A DNA stretch of 64,000 bases from contig NZ_JAMJPK010000001.1 in NCBI RefSeq assembly GCF_023554995.1, positions 776,875 to 840,874 of the forward strand, read 5' to 3'. Both the position numbers and the translations under genes were made by a program. Each line of letters begins with the position of its first letter. Position 1 is the first letter of the stretch. Source of the stretch: Halomonas gemina. GTDB lineage: Bacteria > Pseudomonadota > Gammaproteobacteria > Pseudomonadales > Halomonadaceae. The notes under the pieces are model-generated. The model was not told where the DNA came from, did no database searches, and was given only the letters and a program-made list of their open reading frames with translations. Shown here one piece after another: positions 35,837-46,300 of the stretch.

Positions 35837-38074
35837 CTACTTGTAGGAGTACTGGTAATAGCCGTAGCCGTAGCTCGCGGCGGCCTTGCGTTCCATGGCG
35901 TTGAGGATGGCGCCCTTGACCGTCACCCCGCCGCTCTCCAGCCGCCGGGTGGCAATCTGCATCTCGCGCAGCGGGTTGACCTCGAAGCGGGCCACCACCA
36001 GCGTGGTACCGCACTGGGCGCCGACCACGGCGGCATCGGTCACGGCCAGCACCGGCGGGGTGTCGAGGATCACCAGATCATAGCGCTGCCCCGCTTCCTC
36101 GAGAAAGCGGCTGAAGCCGGCGGTCATCAGCAGTTCCGAGGGGTTGGGCGGGGCGGTGCCGCGGGAGACGTAGTCCAGCCCCTCGATGCCACTTTCACGG
36201 ATCACCTCATCCAGCGGTAACCGGCCGCCGAGCAGCTCTGAAAGCCCGCCGTCGCTCTTCCCCTTGAAGGCGTGATGGATATGCCCCTTGCGCATGTCGG
36301 CGTCGACCACCAGCACCTTCTGGCCGGCCTGGGCACAGACGGCGCCGAGGTTGACGGCGATGAAGCTCTTGCCGATGCCAGGGCTGGGGCCGGTGATCAT
36401 CAGCCGGTTGTCGCTGGCCTCGAGCATGGCGAAGTGCAGGCTGGTGCGCAGCCCGCGCAGCGCCTCCACCGAGGTGTCGGCGGGGGCGCGCTCGGCGAGT
36501 ATCCCACTGACCACTTCGCTGCTGTGGCGGTCGCGGCGGTGCTTGATGCGTTTGACCAGCTTCTTCTGTTCGTCGGAGAGCGGCACCGTGGCGTAGACCG
36601 GCAGGCCGGCGTCCTCGAGCTGTTCGGGGGATTCCACGCCGCGATTGAACAGGCCGCGCACCAGCACGATGCCTACCGCCAGGATGCCGCCAAACAGGGT
36701 GGCGAGCACCACGATAAGCGGCTTGCGGGGCTCGATGGGCCCCCCTGCGACCAGCGCCTCGTCGATGATGCGCACGTTGCCCACGGTGCCGGCACGCGCC
36801 AGTTCCATCTCCTGCATCTTGTTGAGCACGTTGACGTAGATGGCCTGGGTGACCTCGACGTCACGGGTGCGGCGCACCACTTCCTGCTGGGCGGCGGGCA
36901 GCTCATCGACGCGCTCGTTGAGCTCGGCGCGGCGCTCCTCGAGCTGGCGCTTCTGACGCAGCAACGACTGATAGGTCGGGTGGTTTGGGGTGTAGCGCTC
37001 CCTTAATTCGGCTTCCTGGAACTCCAACTCGCTGAGCTGGCTCTCGAGCTCGATGAACTGCTGGATGGTGGCCTGGGCCTCGGAGCTCAGGTCGACGCTG
37101 TCCTGTTCGACACGGTACTCGTTGAGGCTGTCCTCGGCGGCGGCGAGCTGGTCACGCAGCTCGGGGGCCTGCTCCTCGAGGAAGGCCAGGCTCTTTTCCG
37201 CCTCGGCGGACTGGCGCTGGACGTTCTGGGTGAGGAAGGTCTCGGCGACGGCGTCCAGCGAGCGACGAATCTCCTCTCGGTCGGGGCCGGTAAGGGTCAG
37301 GCGCAGCATGCCGGTATCACTGCTACGGCCACCGCCGACCTCGGCCACGTTCAGCCGCCCTTTCAGGCTGCCGATGGCGGCCGCGCGGGTGCGCTGGACC
37401 ACGGTGAACTCGGCCCCCTCGGGGGCCTGCAGCTCGGCCAGGCGCAGTTTGATGTCGCCGTTAGCGAATTGGGCAAGCTCCCCCACCCGGCCCTGGCCGA
37501 GCTCGCGAGGGGGCTCGTCTGCCGGGGCGTGGGTGAGCGTATAGCTACCACCCTGCCCGGCCGTGACGATCAGCGGCTGGCCGCGCAGGGCGTCGGCCAC
37601 CTCCAGCCGGCCCAGCGTCAGGAACTCATTGCCCCAGACCTCGGGACGCCCCTCCATGAAGCCGGGGCGCTCGATGCCCTGGCGGCGCACGAACTCACCG
37701 ACGAACGGCAGCAGGCGGGGCTGCACCACGGTATCCAGCCCCACGCGCTCGACGACCTGGCCGAGCACCATGCGCGACTGCAGGATCTGCACCTCGGCGG
37801 CGGTGCTGCTGCTGGGGTTCTCGCCCTGGCTGCCCATGACGTTGGCCAGATCGCCCAGCGGGCTGACGGAGGAGCGTTTTTCGACCTGCACCAGGGCATC
37901 GCCCTGGTAGATCGGCGTGGCGAGGGTGGCATAGACGGCCCCGCACACGGCGAAGAGCACGGTGATGGCGATGATCAGCCACTTGTGGTCGACCAGCAAG
38001 CCGAACAGCCGACCAAGGTCGATCTCGTCGTCGGCGGTGGTGTGAGGGGTTTTCTCGGTCATGGAGGTGTTCAA
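35837..38074 (-). CDS. wzc: Polysaccharide co-polymerase and tyrosine autokinase
   Basis: 745-residue inner-membrane PCP-2a protein. Wzz domain with membrane helix 1 near 33-52, a large periplasmic coiled-coil region (about 290-420), membrane helix 2 near 455-475, then a BY-kinase domain with Walker A GPSPGIGKSF near 560, Walker A' VVDADMRKGH near 588, and Walker B LVILDTPPVL near 663. The tail YGYGYYQYSYK is the tyrosine cluster that is autophosphorylated and dephosphorylated by Wzb. It controls chain length and export with Wza. The periplasmic region has only one copy of the decapeptide that is multiplied in the paralogue at 55681. It lies 213 bases downstream of wzb. Confidence 0.95.
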   Translation of the reverse strand: MNTSMTEKTPHTTADDEIDLGRLFGLLVDHKWLIIAITVLFAVCGAVYATLATPIYQGDALVQVEKRSSVSPLGDLANVMGSQGENPSSSTAAEVQILQSRMVLGQVVERVGLDTVVQPRLLPFVGEFVRRQGIERPGFMEGRPEVWGNEFLTLGRLEVADALRGQPLIVTAGQGGSYTLTHAPADEPPRELGQGRVGELAQFANGDIKLRLAELQAPEGAEFTVVQRTRAAAIGSLKGRLNVAEVGGGRSSDTGMLRLTLTGPDREEIRRSLDAVAETFLTQNVQRQSAEAEKSLAFLEEQAPELRDQLAAAEDSLNEYRVEQDSVDLSSEAQATIQQFIELESQLSELEFQEAELRERYTPNHPTYQSLLRQKRQLEERRAELNERVDELPAAQQEVVRRTRDVEVTQAIYVNVLNKMQEMELARAGTVGNVRIIDEALVAGGPIEPRKPLIVVLATLFGGILAVGIVLVRGLFNRGVESPEQLEDAGLPVYATVPLSDEQKKLVKRIKHRRDRHSSEVVSGILAERAPADTSVEALRGLRTSLHFAMLEASDNRLMITGPSPGIGKSFIAVNLGAVCAQAGQKVLVVDADMRKGHIHHAFKGKSDGGLSELLGGRLPLDEVIRESGIEGLDYVSRGTAPPNPSELLMTAGFSRFLEEAGQRYDLVILDTPPVLAVTDAAVVGAQCGTTLVVARFEVNPLREMQIATRRLESGGVTVKGAILNAMERKAAASYGYGYYQYSYK

Positions 38075-38094
38075 GGCTCTGAATGATAAAGATT

Positions 38095-38285
38095 AGGTGA
38101 GGGAGATTGGGGCGACCCCTGGTGGTTGCGCAATTTATTGCCGGTTCGACGCTTCGACGATTGGCGCCGATAGGCGCCCTGGGCTTAGTGCCTAATGCCG
38201 GGGAGGCCTCCGGCCTCCTTTCGCGATCTGAAGTCGGAACGCCGAACCGTCGCTCTCAAAGGGGCTTCAAGGGCCCATGGCTCCG
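38095..38285. repeat. REP-like and hairpin-rich wzb-wzc spacer
   Basis: The 213-base gap contains GCGCAATTTATTG and GGTTCGACGCTTCGACG, both related to the REP-like units, then GGCGCC-GATA-GGCGCC and GGAGGCC-TCC-GGCCTCC hairpins. Such structures could dampen read-through from wza-wzb into wzc. No open reading frame is supported here. Confidence 0.55.
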
Positions 38286-38287
38286 GC

Positions 38288-38725
38288 CTAAAGCCGCTTC
38301 GCCCAGGCGTCGGTGCTCTCTTTCAGGAGCTTGTGCACATGGGCGAAGACTTCGTCGCTCTTGCGGTAGGGGTCGGAGATGTCACGCCCCTTGCCGTTAT
38401 CGAGCCAGCGGCCGAGGAGCAGGGTCTTGCCGAGGGCTTCCGGGGCAAGCTCGCCGACGGCGCGACGCTGGCCTTCGCTCATCACCAGTACCAGGTCGTG
38501 GGCCACCAGCATATCGGGCGTGAGCTGGCGGGCCTGGTGATCACTGACGTCCAGCCCTTCGGCTTCGGCCAGGGCCCGGGCCTGGGGGGCTACGCCCCGC
38601 CCCTCCAGGGCACCGAGCCCGGCGGAGGCGATCTCACGCTCCGGCAAGTGGCGGCGTAGCATGGCCTCGGCCACCGGGCTGCGGCAGATATTGCCGGTAC
38701 AGACGATCAGGATGCGCTGGAACAT
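38288..38725 (-). CDS. wzb: Low-molecular-weight protein tyrosine phosphatase
   Basis: 145-residue cytoplasmic phosphatase that dephosphorylates the tyrosine tail of Wzc. The P-loop is VCTGNICRSPVAEAML with the catalytic Cys at residue 9 and Arg at 15. The general acid sits in DISDPYRKSDEVF near 115. The length is normal. It starts four bases after the wza stop. It is the only wzb in the window, so it may serve both Wzc paralogues. Confidence 0.95.
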   Translation of the reverse strand: MFQRILIVCTGNICRSPVAEAMLRRHLPEREIASAGLGALEGRGVAPQARALAEAEGLDVSDHQARQLTPDMLVAHDLVLVMSEGQRRAVGELAPEALGKTLLLGRWLDNGKGRDISDPYRKSDEVFAHVHKLLKESTDAWAKRL

Positions 38726-38729
38726 GGGC

Positions 38730-39842
38730 TCAGATGTCGCTGACGTCGGTGGAGGTCTCCGCCACCGTGCCGGGCAGGCTGATCGAGGGCAGCAGCAGGC
38801 TGATCACGCGGTTCCAGCGCGCCACCGGGGCCGTGGTGACGTAGATCACGTCCTGGGGCTGCAGCTGGAAGTCGCTGCCCATGGTGAAGGCCGTGGCATT
38901 GCTGATGTCGAGCTGGAAGACCGTGGCCAGCTTGTCACTACCTTCGTCTTGCCCACGGATCACGAAGATGCCAGAGGGTTCGGCGCTCTCTTCATTCACC
39001 CCGCCGGCCCGGGCGATGGCATCGGTCAGCGATAGCCGCTCGTTGCCCAGCGGCAGGTTGCCGGGCCGCTTCACCTGCCCCATCACCGCCACGCTCTGGT
39101 TCTCGGCGCTGGGCACGTGAACCACGTCGCCGTCGCGCAGCAGGCGATTCTGGCGCTGGTCCCCCTGGCGCAGCAGGGCATAGAGCGAGAGCCGCTCTTC
39201 CTGGCCATCGCGGGTGAGGATCACCTCGTGCCAGTTGGCGTCTTCCTGGGCGCCACCGGCCTGGCTGAGGGCATCGACCAGCGTCATGGGTACGCGCGTG
39301 ATCGGCAGCGTGCCGGGCTCGCCCACCGCACCGCTGACGTAGACCTTCTTGGAATTGAAGGCGGCCATGCGCACGTCGACCTGCGGCTCGGTGATGTAAT
39401 CGGCCAGGCGCCGGGCCAGTTCGACGCGGATCTCCTCCAGGGTGCGTCCGGCCACGTCCACCCGGCCGATGAAGGGATAGAAGATAGTGCCGTCACTGCG
39501 CACCTCGTTGCCGGCTTCGGCGGCGCTACGCTCGCTGCCGGCCGGGATGGTCAGTTCGGGGTGGTCGTAGACGATGATGCTGAGTACATCCCCCGGCCCG
39601 ACCCGGTATTCGTAGTTATCCAGCGCCTGACGCAGGTCGTCGGCCATGGGCCGAGCCTGGCTGACCTGATGGCGATAGGTGGCAACCAGCCCCGGGGTGA
39701 TCGGCTGGATATCGACCAGGTCATCGATGGGCGCCGTCTCGGCGCTATAGTCGATATGGCCGCCGGGAGCCATGGAGCAGCCGGTCAGCAGCATGACGCC
39801 CAGCAGGGCAGTCAGCGGGGAAAGGTGGCGTGGTGGGCGCAT
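38730..39842 (-). CDS. wza: Outer-membrane polysaccharide export lipoprotein (OPX)
   Basis: 370-residue Wza-type translocon protein. The signal peptide ends at the lipobox LLTGC, giving a lipidated Cys near residue 22. The polysaccharide export (PES) domain has YRVGPGDVLSIIVYDHPELTIPAG near 80. SLBB repeats follow (VYVSGAVGEPGTLPI and VAVMGQVKRPGNLPL), then RWNRVISLLLPS for the amphipathic C-terminal helix. It forms the export channel with Wzc. The start is preceded by AGAGG. An ops element lies 71 bases upstream of the start codon. The paralogue at 58075 is very similar. Confidence 0.95.
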   Translation of the reverse strand: MRPPRHLSPLTALLGVMLLTGCSMAPGGHIDYSAETAPIDDLVDIQPITPGLVATYRHQVSQARPMADDLRQALDNYEYRVGPGDVLSIIVYDHPELTIPAGSERSAAEAGNEVRSDGTIFYPFIGRVDVAGRTLEEIRVELARRLADYITEPQVDVRMAAFNSKKVYVSGAVGEPGTLPITRVPMTLVDALSQAGGAQEDANWHEVILTRDGQEERLSLYALLRQGDQRQNRLLRDGDVVHVPSAENQSVAVMGQVKRPGNLPLGNERLSLTDAIARAGGVNEESAEPSGIFVIRGQDEGSDKLATVFQLDISNATAFTMGSDFQLQPQDVIYVTTAPVARWNRVISLLLPSISLPGTVAETSTDVSDI

Positions 39843-39912
39843 AGGGCACGGCCTCTCATTGATAATTCAGGTTACGAAGCGTAATACAACGTGAGTATGG
39901 CACAGGTGCAGA

Positions 39913-39924
39913 CACGCTACCGCC
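39913..39924 (-). promoter_or_regulatory. ops element (RfaH recruitment site), copy 2
   Basis: The minus strand reads GGCGGTAGCGTG after CACCCTGG, in the leader of wza. The flanks GGCCTCGGGGATGCGCC and TGACACCC are shared with copy 1. The position, 71 bases before the wza start, is like that of JUMPstart/ops leaders of enterobacterial capsule operons. Confidence 0.88.
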
Positions 39925-40011
39925 CCAGGGTGTCATGGCGCATCCCCGAGGCCTGATGAAAGACTGACGCAGCCGCTAGCTTCCCCGTCGCAGATGACGA
40001 GAAAATGTCGA

Positions 40012-40017
40012 TGTCAA
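40012..40017 (-). promoter_or_regulatory. Candidate -35 box of the wza operon
   Basis: TTGACA on the minus strand, about 90 bases upstream of the ops element. The matching -10 region (around CATCTGCG) is poor. The interval 39843-40327 (485 bases) otherwise holds the leader, the ops element, the shared upstream motif and no gene. Confidence 0.35.
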
Positions 40018-40144
40018 GCGGCGAATGGGGCTTGCGCGTTGATTTCCGTGTTGAATTTCCGGGATGCAACGGTGGGCCCTGTCGGGGTGGGATACTACAG
40101 AACATCATTGGAAGCGCCTAGACCAGCCGCCCTACTCGGCGCGG

Positions 40145-40165
40145 ATTGTCGGCGATCTCTTACAA
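40145..40165 (-). promoter_or_regulatory. Shared upstream motif TGTAAGAGAT, site 2
   Basis: The minus strand reads TTGTAAGAGATC followed by GCCGACAAT. It matches site 1 (30252-30232) at 19 of 21 positions and lies at nearly the same distance from its ops element. A looser TGTAACA follows at about 40201-40195. Confidence 0.55.
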
Positions 40166-40327
40166 CATCAGGCTGATGACAGCGTGGCGCAGGGTGTTAC
40201 ATGGCCTCACTAAAGCGACGCCGCCGACCACGAAAAAGCACCTGCTGCCACCGGCGAGGCGGGGCAGGCAGGTGCCTGAGGGGATGCTCTCTTCCTTCTA
40301 TGGCGCTATGGCGTCATGGCCATTCTT

Positions 40328-43300
40328 TCACCCCATCGACTCGCTGGCGGTGATCAGCCCGGTGTTGAGGCCAACAAAGCCCACGTCTTCGCTGATGTGA
40401 TTTACCTCGCTGTCTGCGGACTGCTCCTCTTCGATGAAGATAGTCGCGCCGTCGGCGTTGATCGCCGCAGCCCGCACCGAGGCAGGGTCCGTTCCATCGA
40501 ATGTCTGCATGTCGGCGAAGAATGCCACCTCGTCGAAGCTTCCGTCGAACTGGATATCAAAGGATGAAGAGGTCACTTGATCACCAGTGCGTCCGGCCAG
40601 CAGGCCATCGAGTGTGGTGCCTCCCTCGGAGATGGCGATCCAGTCGACAGACTCCAGGCCATGTCCCGAGGTATCGGCCTCCTCGTTCTGCAACCTTAGA
40701 GTGAAGCTGTCGCCATCGACCGCATCGATGCGATGCGTGACCGCCGAGGCCTCATTGACACTGGTGGTCTGGGCCAGCACCACGGGCGCAGCACCGAAGT
40801 CCGTGCCCAGTGAGATCTCGGCGGCGGTGCTGCTTCCCTGCCCCTTGCCGGCGGCAATCGTCTGGCCGTTAGCCAGGGTGTGAACCCCGCTATTGATCGC
40901 CAGCCAGCCCAGACTCTCTTCGATATGCACCCCGTCGAGGGAGTCCCACTCGTCGATCTGGAACTCGAAGCCGGTATCGGTGACGTTGCGCAGGCGGACC
41001 GTGACCTGCTCACTACCGTTGTAGGTAACCGGCCCCATGACCACCGCAGGATCCTCCAGAGGCTCGCTAAAACTGACGCTGGTCCAGCTATCGGCATCCG
41101 TCTGTGTCAGCGTCACAACGCCGCTTTCCCCGATGACTCCAGGCTCGGATGCCGAGGCATCGTCCTCCTCGACGATACCGCTTGCCGAGTCGGCATTGGG
41201 GTTGATGTCGTACTGGTCGTCGTTGACGCCGATCAGGCCCACCTCGACCGTATCGGGGCCGTTATCGACATCGTCGTTGGGGACCTCGATGGCCAGCGTG
41301 CCGACGTTACCGTTGAATGCCACGGCCTGGGTCTGGGTGGTACCGCCATCCACCGAGTAGAGGATGTCCAGCGTGGTATCGACCGTGTTGTCGGCGGTCA
41401 GCGCAAAGGCCAGCGTGGTGGTGCCGCTGTCGCCACTCTCGGTCACCGTCGGGGCGTCATCGATGCCGATCAGCGTGGCGGGGTCGCTGCCTCCTCCCGT
41501 TCCATGGCTAAGATAGATCGGCTGGGTGACCGGGCCCAGGGCGACCCCTCCGGAAGCCAGGTTGGGGTCCTCGATCACTGCGGCCATGAAACCCAGCGGT
41601 AGGGTATCGTCACCCTCGAAGCTCTCAGTTCCGTTGAGGAAGCTGTCGTAGGTGAACTGACCGGATACGTCGGCCGTACCGTTGCCATCCAGTTGCACGT
41701 CGACAAACTGGAATTCCGCGGCGTTGTTTGCGGCAAAGGACTCGCCGGAGAGGCGCCAATCGACGATTTCCGCGAGACTGCCGTTGGTATTGGCCACCGG
41801 CTGATGCCCCTTGGTCATGACCACCCGGACCCAGGCTCCGGGTTCCCCGGAAACCTGAACGGTGGGCACCTCGTTAGCGTAATTGCCGACGCCCCCCGGG
41901 TTGACGCCGTTCACGGTCAGGCTGGCCACGAGGTTCTGGCTCGCCTCGCTCACCAGCGCCTGGGAACCGGCCTGGCTGCCATCACCCATCAACTGGGCGC
42001 TGGCGATACTGCCATCGGTGAACTGCACATAGACGCGCGAGCCGGTCAACTCCGCCCCGGAGACGCCACCGACATCCCAGTCAGGCTCGGAATCGGTGTC
42101 GACGCCGAGTGTGCCGTTCTTCTCCATGCCGGCAATCGAGTTGGGATCCATGTCACCGCTGAAACCGACTGTCTCGCCCTGCGTGAAGCCACCATCTGCC
42201 GTAGCGGAGAACTTGACCAAGGCACCGCGATAGCCACCGTTGGTGTTCGGGTCAGTTGGGTTGGGGTCGGCCCCGGGGAGGAAGTAGTGTTCATACTCTG
42301 ACGGCGAGATTGCCCCCGTGCCCCCGTCGGTATTGATGTCCCACGCTTTGAAGGCGGTATCTCCCCCCTTGCCATCCGGATCGAACACGCTGTCGCCATA
42401 GAGGGCCGAACGGACGTCGAAGAACACGGCCGCTATCTTCTTGTCGCCAGTATTGGTGACCTGGAAGGCGTCATTGCCGAAATTGGAGCTCTGGACGTTT
42501 TCATTACCCGGCATGATCGTCACCAAGGCGGACCCAATCATCGACGCATCGTAGGTTTCCGACTCTTCTAGATCAGCCCCCGCAAAGACCTGCTCCGCGG
42601 TCAGCGGGGCCGGGCCATCATCCTCACTGACGCTACCGCTGGCCGTGTCGGCAGCGGGATCGCTGTCATACTGGACGTCGTTGATGCCGACCAGGGTCAC
42701 CTCGACCGTATCGGGGCCGTTGTCGATGTCATCATTGACGACATTCACTTGCAGCGTGCCGACATTACCGCTGAATGCCACGACCTGGGTCTGGGTGGTG
42801 GCGCCGCCGTCCACCGAATAGACGATATCCAGCGTGGCATCGACCGTGTCCTCGGCGGTCAGCGCAAAGGCCAGCGTGGTGGTGCCGCTGTCACCACTCT
42901 CGGTCACCGTCGGGGCGTCATCGATGCCGATCAGGGTGGGCGTCGATACGCCCTCGCTACCGGTGATCACCCCGGCATTAAGCCCCACATAGCCGACATC
43001 TTCGTGAGTATGGGTCAGCTCGCTGTCCGCCGACTGCTCCTCCTCCACAAAGATCGTCGCCCCCTCGGCACCGATGGCCCTGGCACGTACCGTGGCCGAG
43101 TCCGGACCATCGAAGGTCTGCATGTCGGCGAAGAAGGCCAGCTCCGCGAAACTGCCGCCGAAGTCGATCGCGAAGTCCTGGTGGGTGACCTGATCACCGG
43201 TGCGCCCGGCCAGCAGGCCGCCCGCCGTGCCACCGCCTTCGCTGACGGCGATCCAGTCCACGGCTTCGCTGACCGGGGCTGACGAGGCCCCCTCCTCGTG

Positions 43301-46300
43301 CTGCAGGCGCAGGTTGAAGCCGCTGGTGGTGACGCCATCGATTCGATCGGTGACCGCCGCGCTGCCGTTGGTGCTGGTGGCCTGCGCCAGGACGACCGGG
43401 GCCTCGGCGAAAGCCGTGCCATACGTGAACGCCGTCGCCGTGCCATCGGCCGCTCCCTTTCCGGCGGCAATCGTCTGCCCACTGGGCAACGTGTGGGTGC
43501 CGCTATTGATCGCCAGCCAGCTGATCGTTTCCTGGCCATGGACGCCGTCCAGGTAGTCCCACTCGTCGATCTGGAACTCGAAACCGCTGTCCGTCACATT
43601 GCGGACACGCACCGTCGCCGGCTCGCCGTCGTTGGTGGTGAGCGGCCCCATCACCACCGCGGGGTTCACCAGCGCCTCGCTGAACGTCACGCTGGTCCAG
43701 TCGCCGCTGCTCGCCTGGGTGAGGCTGGTCACCCCACTCTCCCCGATCACGTCGCTGGCCGGGGCATCGTCCTCCGCCACGGTGCCGCTGGCGGTGGTGG
43801 CCGCCGGATCGATGGCGTACTGGTCGTCGTTGACGCCGACCAGGCTCACCTCGACCGTATCGGGGCCGTTATCGACATCGTCGTTGGGGACCTCGATGGC
43901 CAGCGTGCCGACATTACCGCTGAACGTCACGGCCTGGGTCTGGGTGGCGCCGCCGTCCACCGAGTAGAGGATGTCCAGCGTGGCATCGACCGTGTCCTCG
44001 GCGGTCAGCGCAAAGGCCAGCGTGGTGGTGCCGCTGTCACCACTCTCGGTCACCGTCGGGGCGTCATCGATGCCGATCAGGGTGGGCGTCGATACGCCCT
44101 CGCTACCGGTGATCACCCCGGCATTAAGCCCCACATAGCCGACATCTTCGTGAGTATGGGTCAGCTCGCTGTCCGCCGACTGCTCCTCCTCCACAAAGAT
44201 CGTCGCCCCCTCGGCACCGATGGCCCTGGCACGTACCGTGGCCGAGTCCGGACCATCGAAGGTCTGCATGTCGGCGAAGAAGGCCAGCTCCGCGAAACTG
44301 CCGCCGAAGTCGATCGCGAAGTCCTGGTGGGTGACCTGATCACCGGTGCGCCCGGCCAGCAGGCCGCCCGCCGTGCCACCGCCTGCGCTGACGGCGATCC
44401 AGTCCACGGCTTCGCTGGCGGGGGCTGACGAGGCCCCCTCCTCGTGCTGCAGGCGCAGGTTGAAGCCGCTGGCGGTGACGCCATCGATTCGATCGGTGAC
44501 CGACGCGCTGCCGTTGGTGCTGGTGGCCTGCGCCAGGACGACCGGGGCCTCGGCGAAAGCCGTGCCATACGTGAACGCCGTCGCCGTGCCATCGGCCGCT
44601 CCCTTTCCGGCGGCAATCGTCTGCCCATTGGGCAACGTGTGGGTGCCGCTATTGATCGCCAGCCAGCTGATCGTTTCCTGGCCATGGACGCCGTCCAGGT
44701 AGTCCCACTCGTCGATCTGGAACTCGAAACCGCTGTCCGTCACATTGCGGACACGCACCGTCGCCGGCTCGCCGTCGTTGGTGGTGAGCGGCCCCATCAC
44801 CACCGCGGGGTTCACCAGCGCCTCGCTGAACGTCACGCTGGTCCAGTCGCCGCTGCTCGCCTGGGTGAGGCTGGTCACCCCACTCTCCCCGATCACGTCG
44901 CTGGCCGGCGCATCGTCCTCCGCCACGGTGCCGCTGGCGGTGGTGGCCGCCGGATCGATGGCGTACTGGTCGTCGTTGACGCCGACCAGGCTCACCTCGA
45001 CCGTATCGGGGCCGTTATCGACATCGTCGTTGGGGACCTCGATGGCCAGCATGCCGACGTTACCGCTGAATGCCACGGCCTGGGTCTGGGTGGTACCGCC
45101 ATCCACCGAGTAGAGGATGTCCAGCGTGGTATCCACCGTGTTCTCGGCGGTCAGCGCAAAGGCCAGCGTGGTGGTACCGCTGTCGCCACTCTCGGTCACC
45201 GTCGGGGCGTCATCGATGCCGATCAGGGTGGCATCCTCCGAAGCACCGTCGGGCGACGTTACTCGAAGGTCTGCCCAGCGTGCCTCGAAGGAGTCCAACA
45301 CCCCAAAATCGTTGGAGGTGACCCCCACTGCGGTGTTTGCCGCTGCGTCTAACAGGTTATCGAGCACCGGCGTCGGCAGAGTCTCCGCCTGGGCTGTGAC
45401 GAAGCCTGGAGTTGCGGTCGCCCGCAGACCGCCGAGCACGGCACCCGAGTCAGCGTATAGGGTGACGATGGGCGTCACCGTACCCGCCGCCTTGTCGATG
45501 ACCATCGACATCTCGACCTCGGCGATATCCTGCAAGCCGAGGCTGGTATCGTTGAGCATGTCGCCGAGCGCATAGGGGGTGTCGATACCGCCACTGGCAT
45601 CGGGGTTAGACCAGATCTGGACGATGTTTCCGCTGTTTCCCGAAAGCACCAGCTTGACCAGCTCATTCTCGCCCTGGCTGCCCAGTCCGAACACAATCCC
45701 CTGTTGCGCATAGTTGGGAATGGTGTCAGGCGACAAGCCCTGATCCGTAAGCGCCGCCGGGAAGCCGTTGGTGAAGCGCGAGCTGATGGTCAACTCATTC
45801 AGGGACTCGTCGCTGAGATCCACGAACTTGACAAAGTCGTTGGCGCTGTTGCCATTGATGATGTCGCCGTCGGAGGTGTTGACGACCAGGTCGCCTCCCT
45901 CAATAGTGGTGACTACCGACCCGTCGTTCACGCCGCCCAATACGTCATCGAAGCCACCTTCATCCAGCGGCTCCCCCGCGGTCTCGAAGTCCAGCTCGAA
46001 GAGGGTAGCGATACCGCCCTCGTCACCGATGGTGAAGTCCGTCTCGAAGGCCGCGACGCCATTGCCGGATGTGTCCAGGTAGCTACCCTCGGCCACACCC
46101 ACCGAATAGGTACCGCTCTCCCAGGCGTTGGTGTCGGAGGGAGGGGTGAGCTGGTACTGGACCGTGGCGGTCTTGCCGCCATTGCTGACCACGATAGACG
46201 ACAGTGACACCGTTGCCGGCTCGATGCCGGTGATGATCAGCTCATCGCCTTCGACGGTGCCGATATCGACCTCGACATTGTCGTTAATGACCACCGTGGC

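Noticed and set aside
42931..45222. Assembly artefact as the source of the near-identical tandem modules
   Set aside because: The copies differ at scattered positions and flank correctly into unique sequence, so a simple duplication error is unlikely, although long reads would settle it.
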